Counted from the stretch's first letter, positions 1 through 8,723 are shown. The stretch: 64,000 nucleotides of DNA from Leucobacter sp. CX169 (GCF_017161405.1 NZ_CP071051.1:1054001-1118000), one strand, 5' to 3'. Numbers and translations: made by a program. Notes: generated by a model from the letters alone, not told the origin.

Positions 1-2
1 GT

Positions 3-341
3 GCGCTGGGAACCGTCGCCTACCTGCTCTGCATCGCGTTGTTTGCGTTCGGCGTCGCAGGGATCCTGCGCTCGACCGCCGGCGGGATCGCGGTCGTTGC
101 CGGCGTCACCTTTGTGCTGCCGGTCGCCCTCCAGGTGCTCAGCATCTCGGGCTGGGAGTGGGTCGGCACGGTGCTGAACTACACGCCGATGGCGATCGGC
201 AACGTCCTAGCGCAGGGCCTCACCGACGTGACGGCCGAACTGTCTCCGAACTTCTGGCAGTCACTCATCGCGATGGTCGTCTGGGCCGCGGTCACCGTCA
301 TTCCGGCGGCGATCCTCTTCAACCGTCGCGACGCGAGGTAG
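3..341 (+). CDS. ABC-2-type transporter permease, C-terminal part
   Basis: The frame is open from base 3, so the gene starts left of the window; 112 C-terminal residues are visible. They contain two hydrophobic stretches near the N-terminal side and a last membrane segment (about residues 82-104) ending in a short basic tail NRRDAR, as expected for the final helix of an integral membrane protein. The small-residue-rich helices (FGVAGILRSTAGG, AIGNVLAQGL) resemble ABC-2 family export permeases. A histidine kinase/response regulator pair follows 56 bp downstream; such pairs often control neighbouring ABC exporters, so a functional link is plausible but inferred. Membrane protein is certain; the ABC-2 assignment is moderate. 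Confidence 0.6.
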   Translation, partial: ALGTVAYLLCIALFAFGVAGILRSTAGGIAVVAGVTFVLPVALQVLSISGWEWVGTVLNYTPMAIGNVLAQGLTDVTAELSPNFWQSLIAMVVWAAVTVIPAAILFNRRDAR

Positions 342-388
342 CGAGGCCACAGGCGCAGGATCCTCGCCACGGCGAGAGCGCTTACAAC

Positions 389-394
389 TAGGCT
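389..394 (+). promoter_or_regulatory. -10 hexamer TAGGCT for the histidine kinase gene
   Basis: TAGGCT ends 6 nt before the ATG at 401 (3 nt before the ATG at 398). The spacing would put the transcript start on the second ATG, giving a leaderless mRNA. No clear -35 is visible. Confidence 0.45.
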
Positions 395-397
395 GAA

Positions 398-1804
398 ATG
401 ATGAGTCCACACGCTTCGCTCGAGGCACGCTTGCCGCGCCCGCCGGGGGTCCTCCGGCGGGCGCTCGCCGCGCACCCCCTGGCGCTCGACGTCACGATCG
501 TCGTGTTCTATTTCCTGGGGTGCGCCCTGTTTGGCACGGTCGACCTCTTCAGCGGTTCGACCGCCGGTGCGGCCGGTCCATCTGACGCCCCGCCAGGGAC
601 GCCGAGCTATCTCACCTGGCCGCTGCTGCTGGTCACGATCCTGCGCTTTCTGCTCGTCGCGGCCGCGCTGCTGTTCCGCAGGCGGTTCCCGCTGCTGGGA
701 CTCATCGCGGTGCTCGTTGCGAGCACCGGTGACCTCACCATCCAAGGCTTCCCCAATGCGGTCGCGCTCTGCTTCCTGCTCTATGCAGTCCCGGTGTACC
801 GGAGCGTGCAGGTGGGCTGGTTCGGGTACGGGCTGGCGGTGGTGGGTTCCGGGATCCAGATGTTGATGCCCGGTGCGGCCGAGTCGCTCGTCTTCGATAC
901 CGAATCGGGTGTGGTGAGCAGCGAGCCGGCCACCCTTTCCTCCTTCCTCGGCCCGTTCATCGTGAGCGCGATCTGGATGCTCGCGATCCTGATGCTCGGC
1001 ATCAACATCGGCAACCGGCGCCGCTACCTGGAGGCCATCATTGGCCGTGCTCACCAGCTCGCCCGGGAGCGCGATCAGCTCGCCCAGCTCGCGGTGGCTG
1101 AGGAACGCTCGCGCATCGCCCGGGAGATGCACGACATTGTCGCCCACTCGGTCTCCGTAATGATCGCGCTCTCCGAGGGCGCCGCCCGGGCTGCGACCGT
1201 CGCGCCGGAGGCCGCCGCCGACGCGATGCAACGCAGCGCCGAGACTGGGCGCACGGCGCTGGCCGAGATGCGCCGCCTGCTGGGCGCGCTGCACTCGCCG
1301 GACGAGACGTCTATTGAGCTCGTTCCGCAGCCGGGAGTGCAGGATCTCGAGACGTTGGTACGCGGATTCACCGACGCGGGCCTGCAGGTCTCGCTGCGCA
1401 TCGAAGGCGAGGCCGCCGGCGACCGCGGGCAGGAGCTCGCGGTGTATCGCATCGCCCAGGAGGGGCTCACGAATGTGTTGCGCTACGCGGGGACCGGGGC
1501 GTGCGCCGAGGTCACGGTGGCGCTGTTGCAGGACCTCACCGTGGTCGAGGTGCGCGATCACGGCCGCGCCCACGGGGACGCGGACACCGTGTCGGGGGTG
1601 GGATCGGGCCGCGGTCTCGCGGGCCTTGCCGAGCGCGTGCGCATGTTCGGGGGCACGATCGAGTCCGGTCCCGTTCCGGCGCACGAGGGGAGCGGGTGGC
1701 GGGTACGGGCCGTGCTGCCCGTCAACGCCGACGCCCGCGAAACCGGGCGACTTGCCAGGAACACGCTTCCAACGATTGACGATGAGGGACAACGCAATGA
1801 CTGA
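398..1804 (+). CDS. Sensor histidine kinase, NarL/DesK-class (HisKA_3)
   Basis: Membrane sensor kinase of a two-component system; 468 aa. Residues about 30-205 hold five or six hydrophobic segments, without a large extracellular loop, so it probably senses the membrane or a partner transporter. The dimerisation/phosphoacceptor box EERSRIAREMHDIVAHS places the phosphorylated His at residue 245. The HATPase_c part shows the N box (YRIAQEGLTNVLRYAG) and the glycine box GSGRGLAGLAERV. Start is ATG 398 or ATG 401 in the same frame; the upstream -10 spacing favours 401. Its 3' end overlaps the response-regulator gene by 8 nt, which indicates translational coupling. The stimulus is unknown. Confidence 0.93.
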   Translation: MMSPHASLEARLPRPPGVLRRALAAHPLALDVTIVVFYFLGCALFGTVDLFSGSTAGAAGPSDAPPGTPSYLTWPLLLVTILRFLLVAAALLFRRRFPLLGLIAVLVASTGDLTIQGFPNAVALCFLLYAVPVYRSVQVGWFGYGLAVVGSGIQMLMPGAAESLVFDTESGVVSSEPATLSSFLGPFIVSAIWMLAILMLGINIGNRRRYLEAIIGRAHQLARERDQLAQLAVAEERSRIAREMHDIVAHSVSVMIALSEGAARAATVAPEAAADAMQRSAETGRTALAEMRRLLGALHSPDETSIELVPQPGVQDLETLVRGFTDAGLQVSLRIEGEAAGDRGQELAVYRIAQEGLTNVLRYAGTGACAEVTVALLQDLTVVEVRDHGRAHGDADTVSGVGSGRGLAGLAERVRMFGGTIESGPVPAHEGSGWRVRAVLPVNADARETGRLARNTLPTIDDEGQRND

Positions 1805-2540
1805 GCCCACTATTCGGGTCATGCTGGTGGACGACCAAGAGCTGCTGCGCACCGGGTTCCGCCTCATCCTGCTCTCCGAGCCGGGTATCGAGGTCGTGGC
1901 CGAGGCCGCGGATGGAGCCGAGGCGCTCGCCGCCATGGAGAAACTCGCAGGCGCGGGCGGCTGTGACGTCGTGCTCATGGACGTCCGCATGCCCGGCATG
2001 AACGGCATCGAGGCAACTGCGGCGTTCGCTGAGCGGTTCCCGGGCACACGCGTGCTCGTGCTCACCACGTTCGACCTCGACGAGTACGCCACCGGGGCGA
2101 TCCAGGCGGGGGCCAGCGGGTTCCTCCTCAAGGACGCGCGGCCGTCCGAGCTCACCGACGCGATTCGCCGGGTCGCTGCGGGCGACGCGGCCATGGCTCC
2201 CTCCGTCACGCGGCGGCTCATGGAACAGCTGCGTGCGACGGGTGCGGTCGCCGGTGTGGCGGGTCCGGGGGCCTCGCCGGTGCGAGGCTTCGCGGCCGTT
2301 CCTGCGGGAGCCCAGGCAGCGCCGGTGGCCGCCGGAGTCCCCGAGGCGCTCGCAGTACTCACCGAGCGCGAGCTCGACGTGTTGCGCTTGATCGCGGACG
2401 GCAAGAACAACGCTGAGATCAGCGCCGAATTGTTTCTCTCCGAGTCGACGGTAAAGACCCACGTCGGGCGAGTGCTCGCCAAGCTGCAGCTGCGCGACCG
2501 GGTGCACGCGGTCATCCTGGCGAAGCAGCACGGGCTGTAA
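1797..2540 (+). CDS. Response regulator, NarL/LuxR family
   Basis: DNA-binding partner of the preceding kinase; 247 aa. The receiver domain covers residues 1-125, with the acidic pair at DD (12-13), the phosphoacceptor Asp62 in [10 protein letters not shown], and the conserved Lys in [11 protein letters not shown] long Ala/Gly/Pro linker (about 150-180) leads to a C-terminal LuxR-type HTH beginning [18 protein letters not shown] and ending in [14 protein letters not shown]. The ATG at 1797 is chosen because the receiver fold begins directly after it; the open frame continues upstream only inside the kinase gene. It may regulate the ABC permease operon to its left (inference). Confidence 0.94.
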   Translation: MTEPTIRVMLVDDQELLRTGFRLILLSEPGIEVVAEAADGAEALAAMEKLAGAGGCDVVLMDVRMPGMNGIEATAAFAERFPGTRVLVLTTFDLDEYATGAIQAGASGFLLKDARPSELTDAIRRVAAGDAAMAPSVTRRLMEQLRATGAVAGVAGPGASPVRGFAAVPAGAQAAPVAAGVPEALAVLTERELDVLRLIADGKNNAEISAELFLSESTVKTHVGRVLAKLQLRDRVHAVILAKQHGL

Positions 2541-2577
2541 CACGGGTAAGTTCCAGCGCGCGTATGCGCCAAGGCAA

Positions 2578-2583
2578 TATGCT
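2578..2583 (+). promoter_or_regulatory. -10 hexamer TATGCT, leaderless coaD
   Basis: TATGCT lies exactly 6 nt before the coaD ATG (2590), so transcription probably starts at or next to the start codon. No Shine-Dalgarno sequence is visible upstream, consistent with a leaderless mRNA. Confidence 0.5.
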
Positions 2584-2589
2584 CGACCT

Positions 2590-3084
2590 ATGAGCAAAGT
2601 TGCAGTCGTCCCGGGTTCATTCGATCCGGTGACACTTGGCCATCTTGACGTGATCCGTCGCGCAGCCACCATCTTCGATGAGGTGCACGTGCTGGTGGTG
2701 CATAACCCCGGCAAGAGCGCGATGCTGCCGATCGCCGAGCGCGTGAACCTGATTCAGCGTTCCCTCGAAGACGATCCGACGATGCCGAAGAACGTCACCG
2801 TGGCGTCATGGTCGATGGGCCTGCTGGTCGACTACTGCCTCGAGGTCGGCGCTTCGGTGCTCGTTAAGGGCATTCGCTCGCAGATCGACGTCGCCTACGA
2901 AACGCCGATGGTGCTGATGAACCGCAGCCTCGCGAACATCGAGACGGTGTTCCTGCTTCCGGATCCTGCCCACGCGCACGTTTCGAGCTCGCTCGTGCGC
3001 CAGGTGGCGGAGTTGGGCGGCGACGTGAGCCCATACGTCCCCGAGCGCGTTGCGCGCTTCCTCGACACCACGCGGCCGGCCTGA
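2590..3084 (+). CDS. coaD: Phosphopantetheine adenylyltransferase
   Basis: Transfers AMP from ATP to 4'-phosphopantetheine, giving dephospho-CoA, the penultimate step of CoA synthesis in the cytosol. 164 aa, the usual length. The nucleotidyltransferase signature is intact: [15 protein letters not shown] near the N-terminus (GSFDP and TLGH, the ATP-binding H/T motif), VKGIRS in the middle, and the C-terminal [16 protein letters not shown] (the ISSS-like ATP motif) followed by VPERV. The start fits the conserved N-terminus and the -10 hexamer 6 nt upstream. The next gene starts 5 nt after its stop and is probably co-transcribed. Confidence 0.97.
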   Translation: MSKVAVVPGSFDPVTLGHLDVIRRAATIFDEVHVLVVHNPGKSAMLPIAERVNLIQRSLEDDPTMPKNVTVASWSMGLLVDYCLEVGASVLVKGIRSQIDVAYETPMVLMNRSLANIETVFLLPDPAHAHVSSSLVRQVAELGGDVSPYVPERVARFLDTTRPA

Positions 3085-3089
3085 ACCGC

Positions 3090-4031
3090 ATGAGTCGCCA
3101 GCGGGAAGCTCGGGTCGCGGTCTACTTCGACTTCGACAACATCGTCATCACCCGCTACGACCAAGTGCATGGCGCCCTGGCGTTCCGGCGCGAGATTCGT
3201 GACGGCAAGCTCAAGGAAGCCGAGGCAACCGCGCGGCTGAAGGCCGCCCGGGTGAGCGTCGAGGCGATCCTCGACTATGCCGCGACGTTTGGCCCCATCG
3301 GGCTGAGCCGGGCATACGCCGACTGGTCAGTGCCCTTCAGCGTCGGGTATCGCGATCAGCTCGTGTCGCGGGGCATTGAGCTCGTGCAGCTGTTCCCGCT
3401 GAGCGTTCGGCTCAAGAACGGCGCCGACATTCGCCTCGCGGTCGACGCGATGGAAGACATGTTTCGCCTGCAGGACATCACGCACGTCGTGATCGTGGCC
3501 GGCGACTCTGACTACGTTGCGCTCGTGCAGAAGGCGAAGCAGCTTGGTCGATATGTGGTCGGCATCGGCGTCACGGGTGGCACGAGCCGCTCGTTGATTG
3601 GCTCGTGCGACGAGTACTCGGACTACGCTGCCCTGCTGGGTGACGAGGACGAGGACGACGTCGACGAGATCGAGTTCGAGGCCCCCGCCGAAGTCGTGCC
3701 CGCTGGGCGGACGAGGCGCAAGCCAGCGGCCAAGGCCGAGACCGAGGTCGAGGCAGAAGCCGAGGCCCCCGTCGCGACGTCGACACCCTCGCGCCGGCCG
3801 GGCCCCTTGCTGCGCAAGGCGATGCTGCTGCTGAACACCAAGAATGATAAAGAATGGCAGGCAGCCAGCGAGGTCAAGAACCAGATGCTGCGCATGGACC
3901 CCTCCTTCCAGGAGCGTGCGCTCGGCTTTGCGACCTTCACCGACTTCATGCGCTCGCGCGCGAACGTCGTGGAGATCGACGACGATGGGCCGATCCGGGT
4001 CCGCCTGCGTGCGCCTTCGGCTTCCGCCTAG
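3090..4031 (+). CDS. NYN-domain putative RNase with C-terminal OST-HTH/LOTUS domain
   Basis: 313 aa. The N-terminal NYN (PIN-like) domain shows the first acidic cluster in VYFDFDNI (D14, D16), a second in NGADIRLAVDAMEDM and a third in VIVAGDSDY (about 137-141); these are the metal-binding acids expected for a nuclease of the LabA/DUF88 group. A 50-residue acidic and Ala/Glu-rich linker (about 185-230) is followed by a basic LOTUS-like module (about 235-305: LLRKAMLLLNTKNDKEWQ ... FTDFMRSRANVVEI), a fold that binds RNA or G-rich nucleic acid. The role is probably RNA turnover or surveillance. It sits between coaD and yceD, ahead of rnc. Domain calls are firm; substrate unknown. Confidence 0.85.
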   Translation: MSRQREARVAVYFDFDNIVITRYDQVHGALAFRREIRDGKLKEAEATARLKAARVSVEAILDYAATFGPIGLSRAYADWSVPFSVGYRDQLVSRGIELVQLFPLSVRLKNGADIRLAVDAMEDMFRLQDITHVVIVAGDSDYVALVQKAKQLGRYVVGIGVTGGTSRSLIGSCDEYSDYAALLGDEDEDDVDEIEFEAPAEVVPAGRTRRKPAAKAETEVEAEAEAPVATSTPSRRPGPLLRKAMLLLNTKNDKEWQAASEVKNQMLRMDPSFQERALGFATFTDFMRSRANVVEIDDDGPIRVRLRAPSASA

Positions 4032-4041
4032 CTGAGTCGGG

Positions 4042-4047
4042 TACGCT
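4042..4047 (+). promoter_or_regulatory. -10 hexamer TACGCT, leaderless yceD
   Basis: TACGCT is 6 nt before the GTG start at 4054, the same spacing as at several other genes of this window. It would give a leaderless yceD-rpmF-rnc-mutM transcript. Confidence 0.5.
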
Positions 4048-4053
4048 GGACCG

Positions 4054-4605
4054 GTGAAGCAATCGGTATATACGGAGAACGTGCTCGACCTCAGTCGTCG
4101 TGCCGGCGAGATGCGGGAGCGCGAACGCGAGTTCGAGGTCCCGGAGCAGCTGGGCGAGGCCGTGGCGATCGTTCCCGCGGGCGAGCGTATGGCGCTGAAG
4201 ATCCGTCTGGAGTCGGTGCACGAGGGCATTCTTGCCACCGTGGAAATCTCGACCACGGTCCATTCCGAGTGTGTTCGTTGCCTTCGGAAGATGACCGCGG
4301 CGCTCCGAGTCGATTTTCAGGAGCTTTTCGCATACACTCGTACGGAGGCCGATGAGTATGAGGTTCACGGCGACCACGTGGATCTTGAACCTCCGCTCAG
4401 AGACGCGGTAGTGCTTGCACTGCCGTTCCAGCCCGTTTGCAGCCCGGATTGTCCGGGTCTTGATCCCGAATCAGGTGAGCTGCTCGCGGTTGGAGAAACG
4501 GCAGCATCGCACGTGGGGACTGATCCTCGCTGGGCGGCGCTTGCTGAGTTCACAGGCCAAAAAGACCGTGGTGAGGGCGTATCGTCCGAGCCGGAAAGCA
4601 AGTAG
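4054..4605 (+). CDS. YceD/DUF177 family protein
   Basis: 183 aa protein of the DUF177 (YceD) family, conserved upstream of rpmF; YceD proteins are linked to 23S rRNA accumulation and ribosome assembly. The family core is visible as [11 protein letters not shown] (first Cys pair) in the middle and CSPDCPGL toward the C-terminus (second pair), which could bind a metal. The GTG start fits the -10 hexamer 6 nt upstream. A C-terminal tail of about 25 residues is variable. rpmF starts 13 nt after the stop with a purine-rich ribosome-binding site (GGAAAGAGAG). The molecular activity is not established. Confidence 0.88.
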   Translation: MKQSVYTENVLDLSRRAGEMREREREFEVPEQLGEAVAIVPAGERMALKIRLESVHEGILATVEISTTVHSECVRCLRKMTAALRVDFQELFAYTRTEADEYEVHGDHVDLEPPLRDAVVLALPFQPVCSPDCPGLDPESGELLAVGETAASHVGTDPRWAALAEFTGQKDRGEGVSSEPESK

Positions 4606-4618
4606 GAAAGAGAGAACC

Positions 4619-4822
4619 ATGGCTGTTCCCAAGCGGAGGACCTCGCGCGCTAACACCCACCACCGCCGCTCGCAGTGGAAGGCCGATAACCCGGCACTGG
4701 TGAAGACGGTTGTTGACGGCAAGACCGTCTACAGCCTGCCGCACCGTGCACGCGTGGTCGAGGACGCTGCGGGCACCCCGCTGTTCCTCGAGTACAAGGG
4801 CCGCAAGGTCGCAGACGCTTAA
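4619..4822 (+). CDS. rpmF: 50S ribosomal protein L32
   Basis: 67 aa, highly basic, starting [17 protein letters not shown], the canonical L32 N-terminus. It belongs to the large ribosomal subunit near the peptidyl-transferase side. The short spacing to yceD (13 nt) and rnc (4 nt) supports one operon. The four-Cys zinc-ribbon version of L32 is not present: no Cys residues are seen, so this is a zinc-independent (C-minus) type protein. A longer upstream frame exists but overlaps yceD; the chosen ATG has a good ribosome-binding site. Confidence 0.97.
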   Translation: MAVPKRRTSRANTHHRRSQWKADNPALVKTVVDGKTVYSLPHRARVVEDAAGTPLFLEYKGRKVADA

Positions 4823-4826
4823 TTCG

Positions 4827-5585
4827 ATGTCAGGGAACGACCAGTCGCTCCCGGCCTCGAATCGTCAGAAGCCGTCGGGCGCGCAAAATCGCGCGACCGG
4901 CGGCTTTTTGGCGTCCTTCGGGGTGTCGGTTGAGCCGGACCTGCTGAAGCAGGCGCTGACGCACCGCTCGTGGGCGTACGAGCACGGGGGAGCCCCGCAC
5001 AACGAACGCCTCGAGTTTCTCGGCGACTCAATTTTGGGTCAGGCTGTCACGGTCAAGCTCTACACCGACTTTCCAGAGGTCAGCGAGGGCGAGCTCAGCC
5101 GCTATCGTGCGGCCCTCGTCTCGAGCATTGCGCTGGCCGAGGTCGCTCGCGGCATCGGTGTCGGGCCGGAGCTGCGGCTGGGCCGCGGTGAGCAGCTGAC
5201 CGGCGGTCGCGAGAAGGATTCGATCCTGGCCGACGCCGTCGAGGCACTCATCGGCGCGGTCTACCTCTCGACTGACCCGGCCACCGCCGCGCAGTTCGTG
5301 CGGGACTTGATCGGACCGCTGCTCGACGACCCCGAACGGCTCACCGTTTCGCTCGATCCGAAGACGGGGTTGCAAGAAACCGCTGCTGCACTCGGCTTGC
5401 CGAACCCCGCGTACACCGTGGTGGGCGAGGGGCCGGATCACGGCCGCACGTTTACCGCCACGGTTGAGCTTGACGGCGTCACTGGAACCGGTGTCGGCAC
5501 GAGCAAGAAGGCGGCGGAGCTCGCCGCCGCCCGCGAGGCCGTGCTGGGGCTGCGCGATCGCGGCCGCGGCCGTACTCAGCGCTAG
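4827..5585 (+). CDS. rnc: Ribonuclease III
   Basis: Double-strand-specific endoribonuclease that processes rRNA precursors and structured mRNAs. 252 aa. The catalytic domain contains the signature NERLEFLGDSIL (59-70) with the essential acidic residues, and the second acidic cluster in DAVEALIGAVYL. The dsRNA-binding domain occupies about residues 180-250 (GLQETAAALGLPNPAYTV ... GTSKKAAELAAAREAVLGL). ATG 4827 is used; the frame extends upstream through rpmF but that region has no homology. The N-terminal ~25 residues are a variable, probably disordered extension. mutM follows after 2 nt. Confidence 0.96.
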   Translation: MSGNDQSLPASNRQKPSGAQNRATGGFLASFGVSVEPDLLKQALTHRSWAYEHGGAPHNERLEFLGDSILGQAVTVKLYTDFPEVSEGELSRYRAALVSSIALAEVARGIGVGPELRLGRGEQLTGGREKDSILADAVEALIGAVYLSTDPATAAQFVRDLIGPLLDDPERLTVSLDPKTGLQETAAALGLPNPAYTVVGEGPDHGRTFTATVELDGVTGTGVGTSKKAAELAAAREAVLGLRDRGRGRTQR

Positions 5586-5587
5586 AC

Positions 5588-6526
5588 ATGCCCGAACTTC
5601 CCGAGGTCGAGGTGGTGCGCGCTGGGCTTGCCCCGGCCGTCACCGGTGCCCGGGTCGTCGCAGCGCAGGTGCTCGACGCGCGAGCGCTGAAGCGCCACGT
5701 GCCGCTTGCGGGTGACGACGGGCTCGGGGGTCACGGTGTAACGCTCAGTGCGGACGCTGCTTCCTTGCGCGTCGCCGACTTCGAGCGTCGGGTGACCGGG
5801 CTCACGCTCCAGGCCCCGCTGAGGCGTGGCAAGTTCATGTGGATCCCTGTCCTGGGCGGCTCTGGCGAGGGTGAACAGGCGCTGCTTGCCCACCTCGGGA
5901 TGAGCGGGCAGATGCTGTTGCGCTCGAACGACGCCGCGGACGACCGTCACGTGCGTATTCGCCTGTGGATTGAGCACCCCGAGCACGGCGAGCTGCGCCT
6001 AGACTTCGCTGACCAGCGGCTGTTTGGCTCGCTGGCGCTCGACGGGCTGGTCGTTGACGGGGCAGGATCCGTGCCAGCGCAGGCCGCGCATATCGCTCGT
6101 GACCCGCTCGACCCGTTCTTCGATGACGCCGCGTTCGTGGCGGCCCTGCGGTCTCGGTCGCGCGCCGTGAAGCAGCTGATCCTCGACCAGTCGCTCGTGA
6201 GCGGCGTCGGAAACATCTACGCGGATGAGGCCCTCTGGCGCGCGCGCCTGCACCCCGAGTCCGCCGGTTCGTCGCTGAGCGAGCGGAAGGCCGTCGAGCT
6301 GCTCTCACACCTGCGCGAGGTGTTCTCGAAGGCGCTCGCGGAGGGCGGCACGAGCTTCGACGAGCAGTACGTGAATGTGAATGGGCAGGCGGGGTACTTC
6401 GCCCACTCGCTGAACGCGTACGGACGCGGGGGAGAGCCGTGCCCCAGGTGCGGCGAGCCGATCAAGCGGGTGCCGTTTGGTGGGCGTTCGAGTCACTTCT
6501 GCCCGCGGTGCCAGAGGCGTCGATAG
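5588..6526 (+). CDS. mutM: Formamidopyrimidine-DNA glycosylase (Fpg/MutM)
   Basis: Bifunctional base-excision enzyme that removes 8-oxoguanine and FaPy lesions and nicks the abasic site. 312 aa, slightly longer than usual. The mature N-terminus PELPEVEVVRAGL supplies the catalytic Pro1 and Glu2; RRGKFMW carries the conserved Lys; SGVGNIYADEALWRARLHP is the helix-two-turns-helix; the C-terminal zinc finger CPRCG ... FCPRCQ is intact (four Cys). It immediately follows rnc, the standard actinobacterial order; in many relatives smc follows directly, but here about 7.5 kb of other genes intervene. Nei-type glycosylases are excluded by the N-terminus. Confidence 0.96.
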   Translation: MPELPEVEVVRAGLAPAVTGARVVAAQVLDARALKRHVPLAGDDGLGGHGVTLSADAASLRVADFERRVTGLTLQAPLRRGKFMWIPVLGGSGEGEQALLAHLGMSGQMLLRSNDAADDRHVRIRLWIEHPEHGELRLDFADQRLFGSLALDGLVVDGAGSVPAQAAHIARDPLDPFFDDAAFVAALRSRSRAVKQLILDQSLVSGVGNIYADEALWRARLHPESAGSSLSERKAVELLSHLREVFSKALAEGGTSFDEQYVNVNGQAGYFAHSLNAYGRGGEPCPRCGEPIKRVPFGGRSSHFCPRCQRRR

Positions 6527-6540
6527 CGGAACTTCTGGAC

Positions 6541-6906
6541 CTACGGTCGTGCGCCGCCCGGCGCGGACTGCGCCACATCAGTCCACACCTCGGTCATCGT
6601 TTCGACGAGCCCGTCTGTCAGCCGGACGAACGTCGCGCACTCGAAGTGATTCAGCCCATTCTCGCCGGTGCCAGTGACGTGAGATCGACACGCCGCCGCG
6701 TCATCGCTACCCACGAGGTCCTGCACTCGGAGGTGGTCGAAACCGGGGTAGCTTTCGTTGAGCGCGATCCATTCCGCCCGGTTGAACGATTCCCCCGTGT
6801 GCACGTATTGGCACACGAAGTCTGGGTGCAAGTACTGTCCGAGGTCGGACCAGCGGCGCTCGTCAATTGCGAGCATCAAGCGCGAGAGAACTTCGGCTGC
6901 GTCCAT
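6541..6906 (-). CDS. SnoaL/NTF2-like fold protein
   Basis: 121 aa small cone-shaped-fold protein: an N-terminal helix (VLSRLMLAIDERRW), then LGQYLHPDFVCQYVHTGESFNRAEWIALN, the typical SnoaL/DUF4440 pattern, and two C-terminal strands (CATFVRLTDGLVETMTEVW). Members are cyclases, isomerases or ligand-binding proteins; no catalytic assignment can be made here. It converges on mutM with a 14-nt gap. An ATCGTA element (TACGAT on the coding strand) sits 6 nt before its ATG. The product of a stand-alone transcription unit. Confidence 0.75.
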   Translation of the reverse strand: MDAAEVLSRLMLAIDERRWSDLGQYLHPDFVCQYVHTGESFNRAEWIALNESYPGFDHLRVQDLVGSDDAAACRSHVTGTGENGLNHFECATFVRLTDGLVETMTEVWTDVAQSAPGGARP

Positions 6907-6912
6907 GGATAC

Positions 6913-6918
6913 ATCGTA
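6913..6918 (-). promoter_or_regulatory. -10 hexamer TACGAT, leaderless SnoaL-like gene
   Basis: On the minus strand TACGAT is 6 nt upstream of the ATG at 6906, the same geometry as other putative leaderless starts in the window. Confidence 0.45.
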
Positions 6919-7127
6919 GGCAGGTCGCTGAGTGGGCCGGCGTCTGCTTCTCCGGTTTCGGTGCCACCAACCCCGGCCAGGATCCTGTTCTGCTAAAAAG
7001 TGGAAATACGGCCAATATTCTCTCTCGATTTGTTCATGAAGTTGCTTGTGACGGGTGCAGAGTGAGAACTAAGCAATCAAGTCAACGCGTGAGTGACCCG
7101 GTCACCACCGCCCAGCAAGGAGTCATC

Positions 7128-8723
7128 ATGACTGCATTCCAGAACGACATCGAGGCCGTAGAGGCGCTCAAGGCAGAGCACGGCTCGAGCTGGGACCGCA
7201 TCAACCCCGAGCACGTCGCCCGCATGCGCGCGCAGAACCGTTTCAAGACGGGCCTCGAGATCGCTCAGTACACCGCCGACATCATGCGTCGCGACATGGT
7301 CGAGTACGACGCCGACTCCTCGGTCTACACGCAGTCGCTCGGTGTCTGGCACGGCTTCATCGGTCAGCAGAAGATGATCTCGATCAAGAAGCACCTCAAG
7401 ACCACGAACAAGCGTTACCTCTACCTCTCGGGCTGGATGGTCGCTGCCCTCCGCTCGGAGTTCGGCCCGCTGCCCGATCAGTCGATGCACGAGAAGACCT
7501 CGGTGCCGGCACTGATCGAAGAGCTCTACACCTTCCTGCGCCAGGCTGACGCGCGCGAGCTTGACCTGCTCTTCACTCAGCTCGACGAGGCCCGGCGCGC
7601 CGGTGACGAGACCGCGGTCGAGTTCATCCAGTCGCAGATCGACAACTTCGAGACGCACGTCGTGCCGATCATCGCCGACATCGATGCCGGCTTCGGCAAC
7701 CCCGAGGCGACCTACCTCCTCGCGAAGAAGATGATCGAGGCCGGCGCCTGCGCACTGCAGGTCGAGAACCAGGTTTCGGACGAGAAGCAGTGCGGTCACC
7801 AGGATGGCAAGGTCACCGTTCCGCACGAGGACTTCATCGCGAAGATCAACGCCATCCGCTACGCGTTCCTTGAGCTCGGCATCGACAACGGCGTGATCGT
7901 GACTCGCACCGACTCGCTCGGCGCGGGCCTCACCCAGAAGATCGCCGTGAGCCACACCCCGGGCGATCTGGGCGACCAGTACAACTCGTTCCTCGACGTC
8001 GAGGAGATCTCGGAGGCGGAGCTCGGCAATGGCGATGTCGTCATCAAGCGCGACGGCAAGCTGCTGCGCCCGAAGCGCCTCGCCAGCAACCTGTTCCAGT
8101 TCCGCGCAGGTACCGGCGAGGACCGTTGCGTGCTCGACAGCATCACGTCACTGCAGAACGGCGCCGACCTGCTCTGGATCGAGACCGAGAAGCCGCACGT
8201 CGAGCAGATCGCCGGCATGGTTGACCGCATCCGCGAGGTCATCCCGAACGCGAAGCTCGTCTACAACAACAGCCCCTCGTTCAACTGGACGCTGAGCTTC
8301 CGCCAGCAGGCCTACGACCTGCTCGCCGAGCAGGGCGCCGACGTCTCGGCGTACGACCGCGACAAGCTGATGAGCGTGGACTACGACGGCACCGAGCTCG
8401 CGCAGCTCGCCGACGAGAAGATCCGCACGTTCCAGAAGGAAGGCGCGGCGCGAGCCGGCATCTTCCACCACCTCATCACTCTGCCGACCTACCACACGGC
8501 CGCGCTGTCGACCGACAACCTGGCTAAGGGCTACTTCGGTGACGAGGGAATGCTCACCTACGTTCGCGACGTGCAGCGCCAGGAGATCCGCCAGGGCATT
8601 GCGACGGTGAAGCACCAGAACATGGCCGGCAGCGACATCGGCGACAACCACAAGGAGTACTTTGCTGGCGACGCGGCCCTCAAGGCTGGCGGCAAGGACA
8701 ACACGATGAACCAGTTCAACTAG
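7128..8723 (+). CDS. aceA: Isocitrate lyase, long (531-residue) Pseudomonas-like form
   Basis: Cleaves isocitrate to glyoxylate and succinate, opening the glyoxylate shunt for growth on acetate or fatty acids. 531 aa, whereas the common actinobacterial AceA is about 430. The active-site loop appears as DEKQCGHQDGKVTVPHEDF instead of KKCGHMGGKV, the variant seen in Pseudomonas-type enzymes of this length. Other family marks: the metal site PIIADIDAGFGNPEATY, and YNNSPSFNW near residue 380. ATG 7128 has AAGGAG nearby (CAGCAAGGAG upstream) and starts MTAFQNDIEAV; the in-frame extension upstream has no homology. The upstream 220 nt are AT-richer than the surroundings. No malate synthase gene is in the window. 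Confidence 0.95.
   Translation: MTAFQNDIEAVEALKAEHGSSWDRINPEHVARMRAQNRFKTGLEIAQYTADIMRRDMVEYDADSSVYTQSLGVWHGFIGQQKMISIKKHLKTTNKRYLYLSGWMVAALRSEFGPLPDQSMHEKTSVPALIEELYTFLRQADARELDLLFTQLDEARRAGDETAVEFIQSQIDNFETHVVPIIADIDAGFGNPEATYLLAKKMIEAGACALQVENQVSDEKQCGHQDGKVTVPHEDFIAKINAIRYAFLELGIDNGVIVTRTDSLGAGLTQKIAVSHTPGDLGDQYNSFLDVEEISEAELGNGDVVIKRDGKLLRPKRLASNLFQFRAGTGEDRCVLDSITSLQNGADLLWIETEKPHVEQIAGMVDRIREVIPNAKLVYNNSPSFNWTLSFRQQAYDLLAEQGADVSAYDRDKLMSVDYDGTELAQLADEKIRTFQKEGAARAGIFHHLITLPTYHTAALSTDNLAKGYFGDEGMLTYVRDVQRQEIRQGIATVKHQNMAGSDIGDNHKEYFAGDAALKAGGKDNTMNQFN

Noticed and set aside
179-2572. Very long open frames on the strand opposite to the two-component genes
   Set aside because: They are GC-rich shadows of the real genes (third-position GC effect), have no start or ribosome-binding signal and low-complexity Arg/Ala content.
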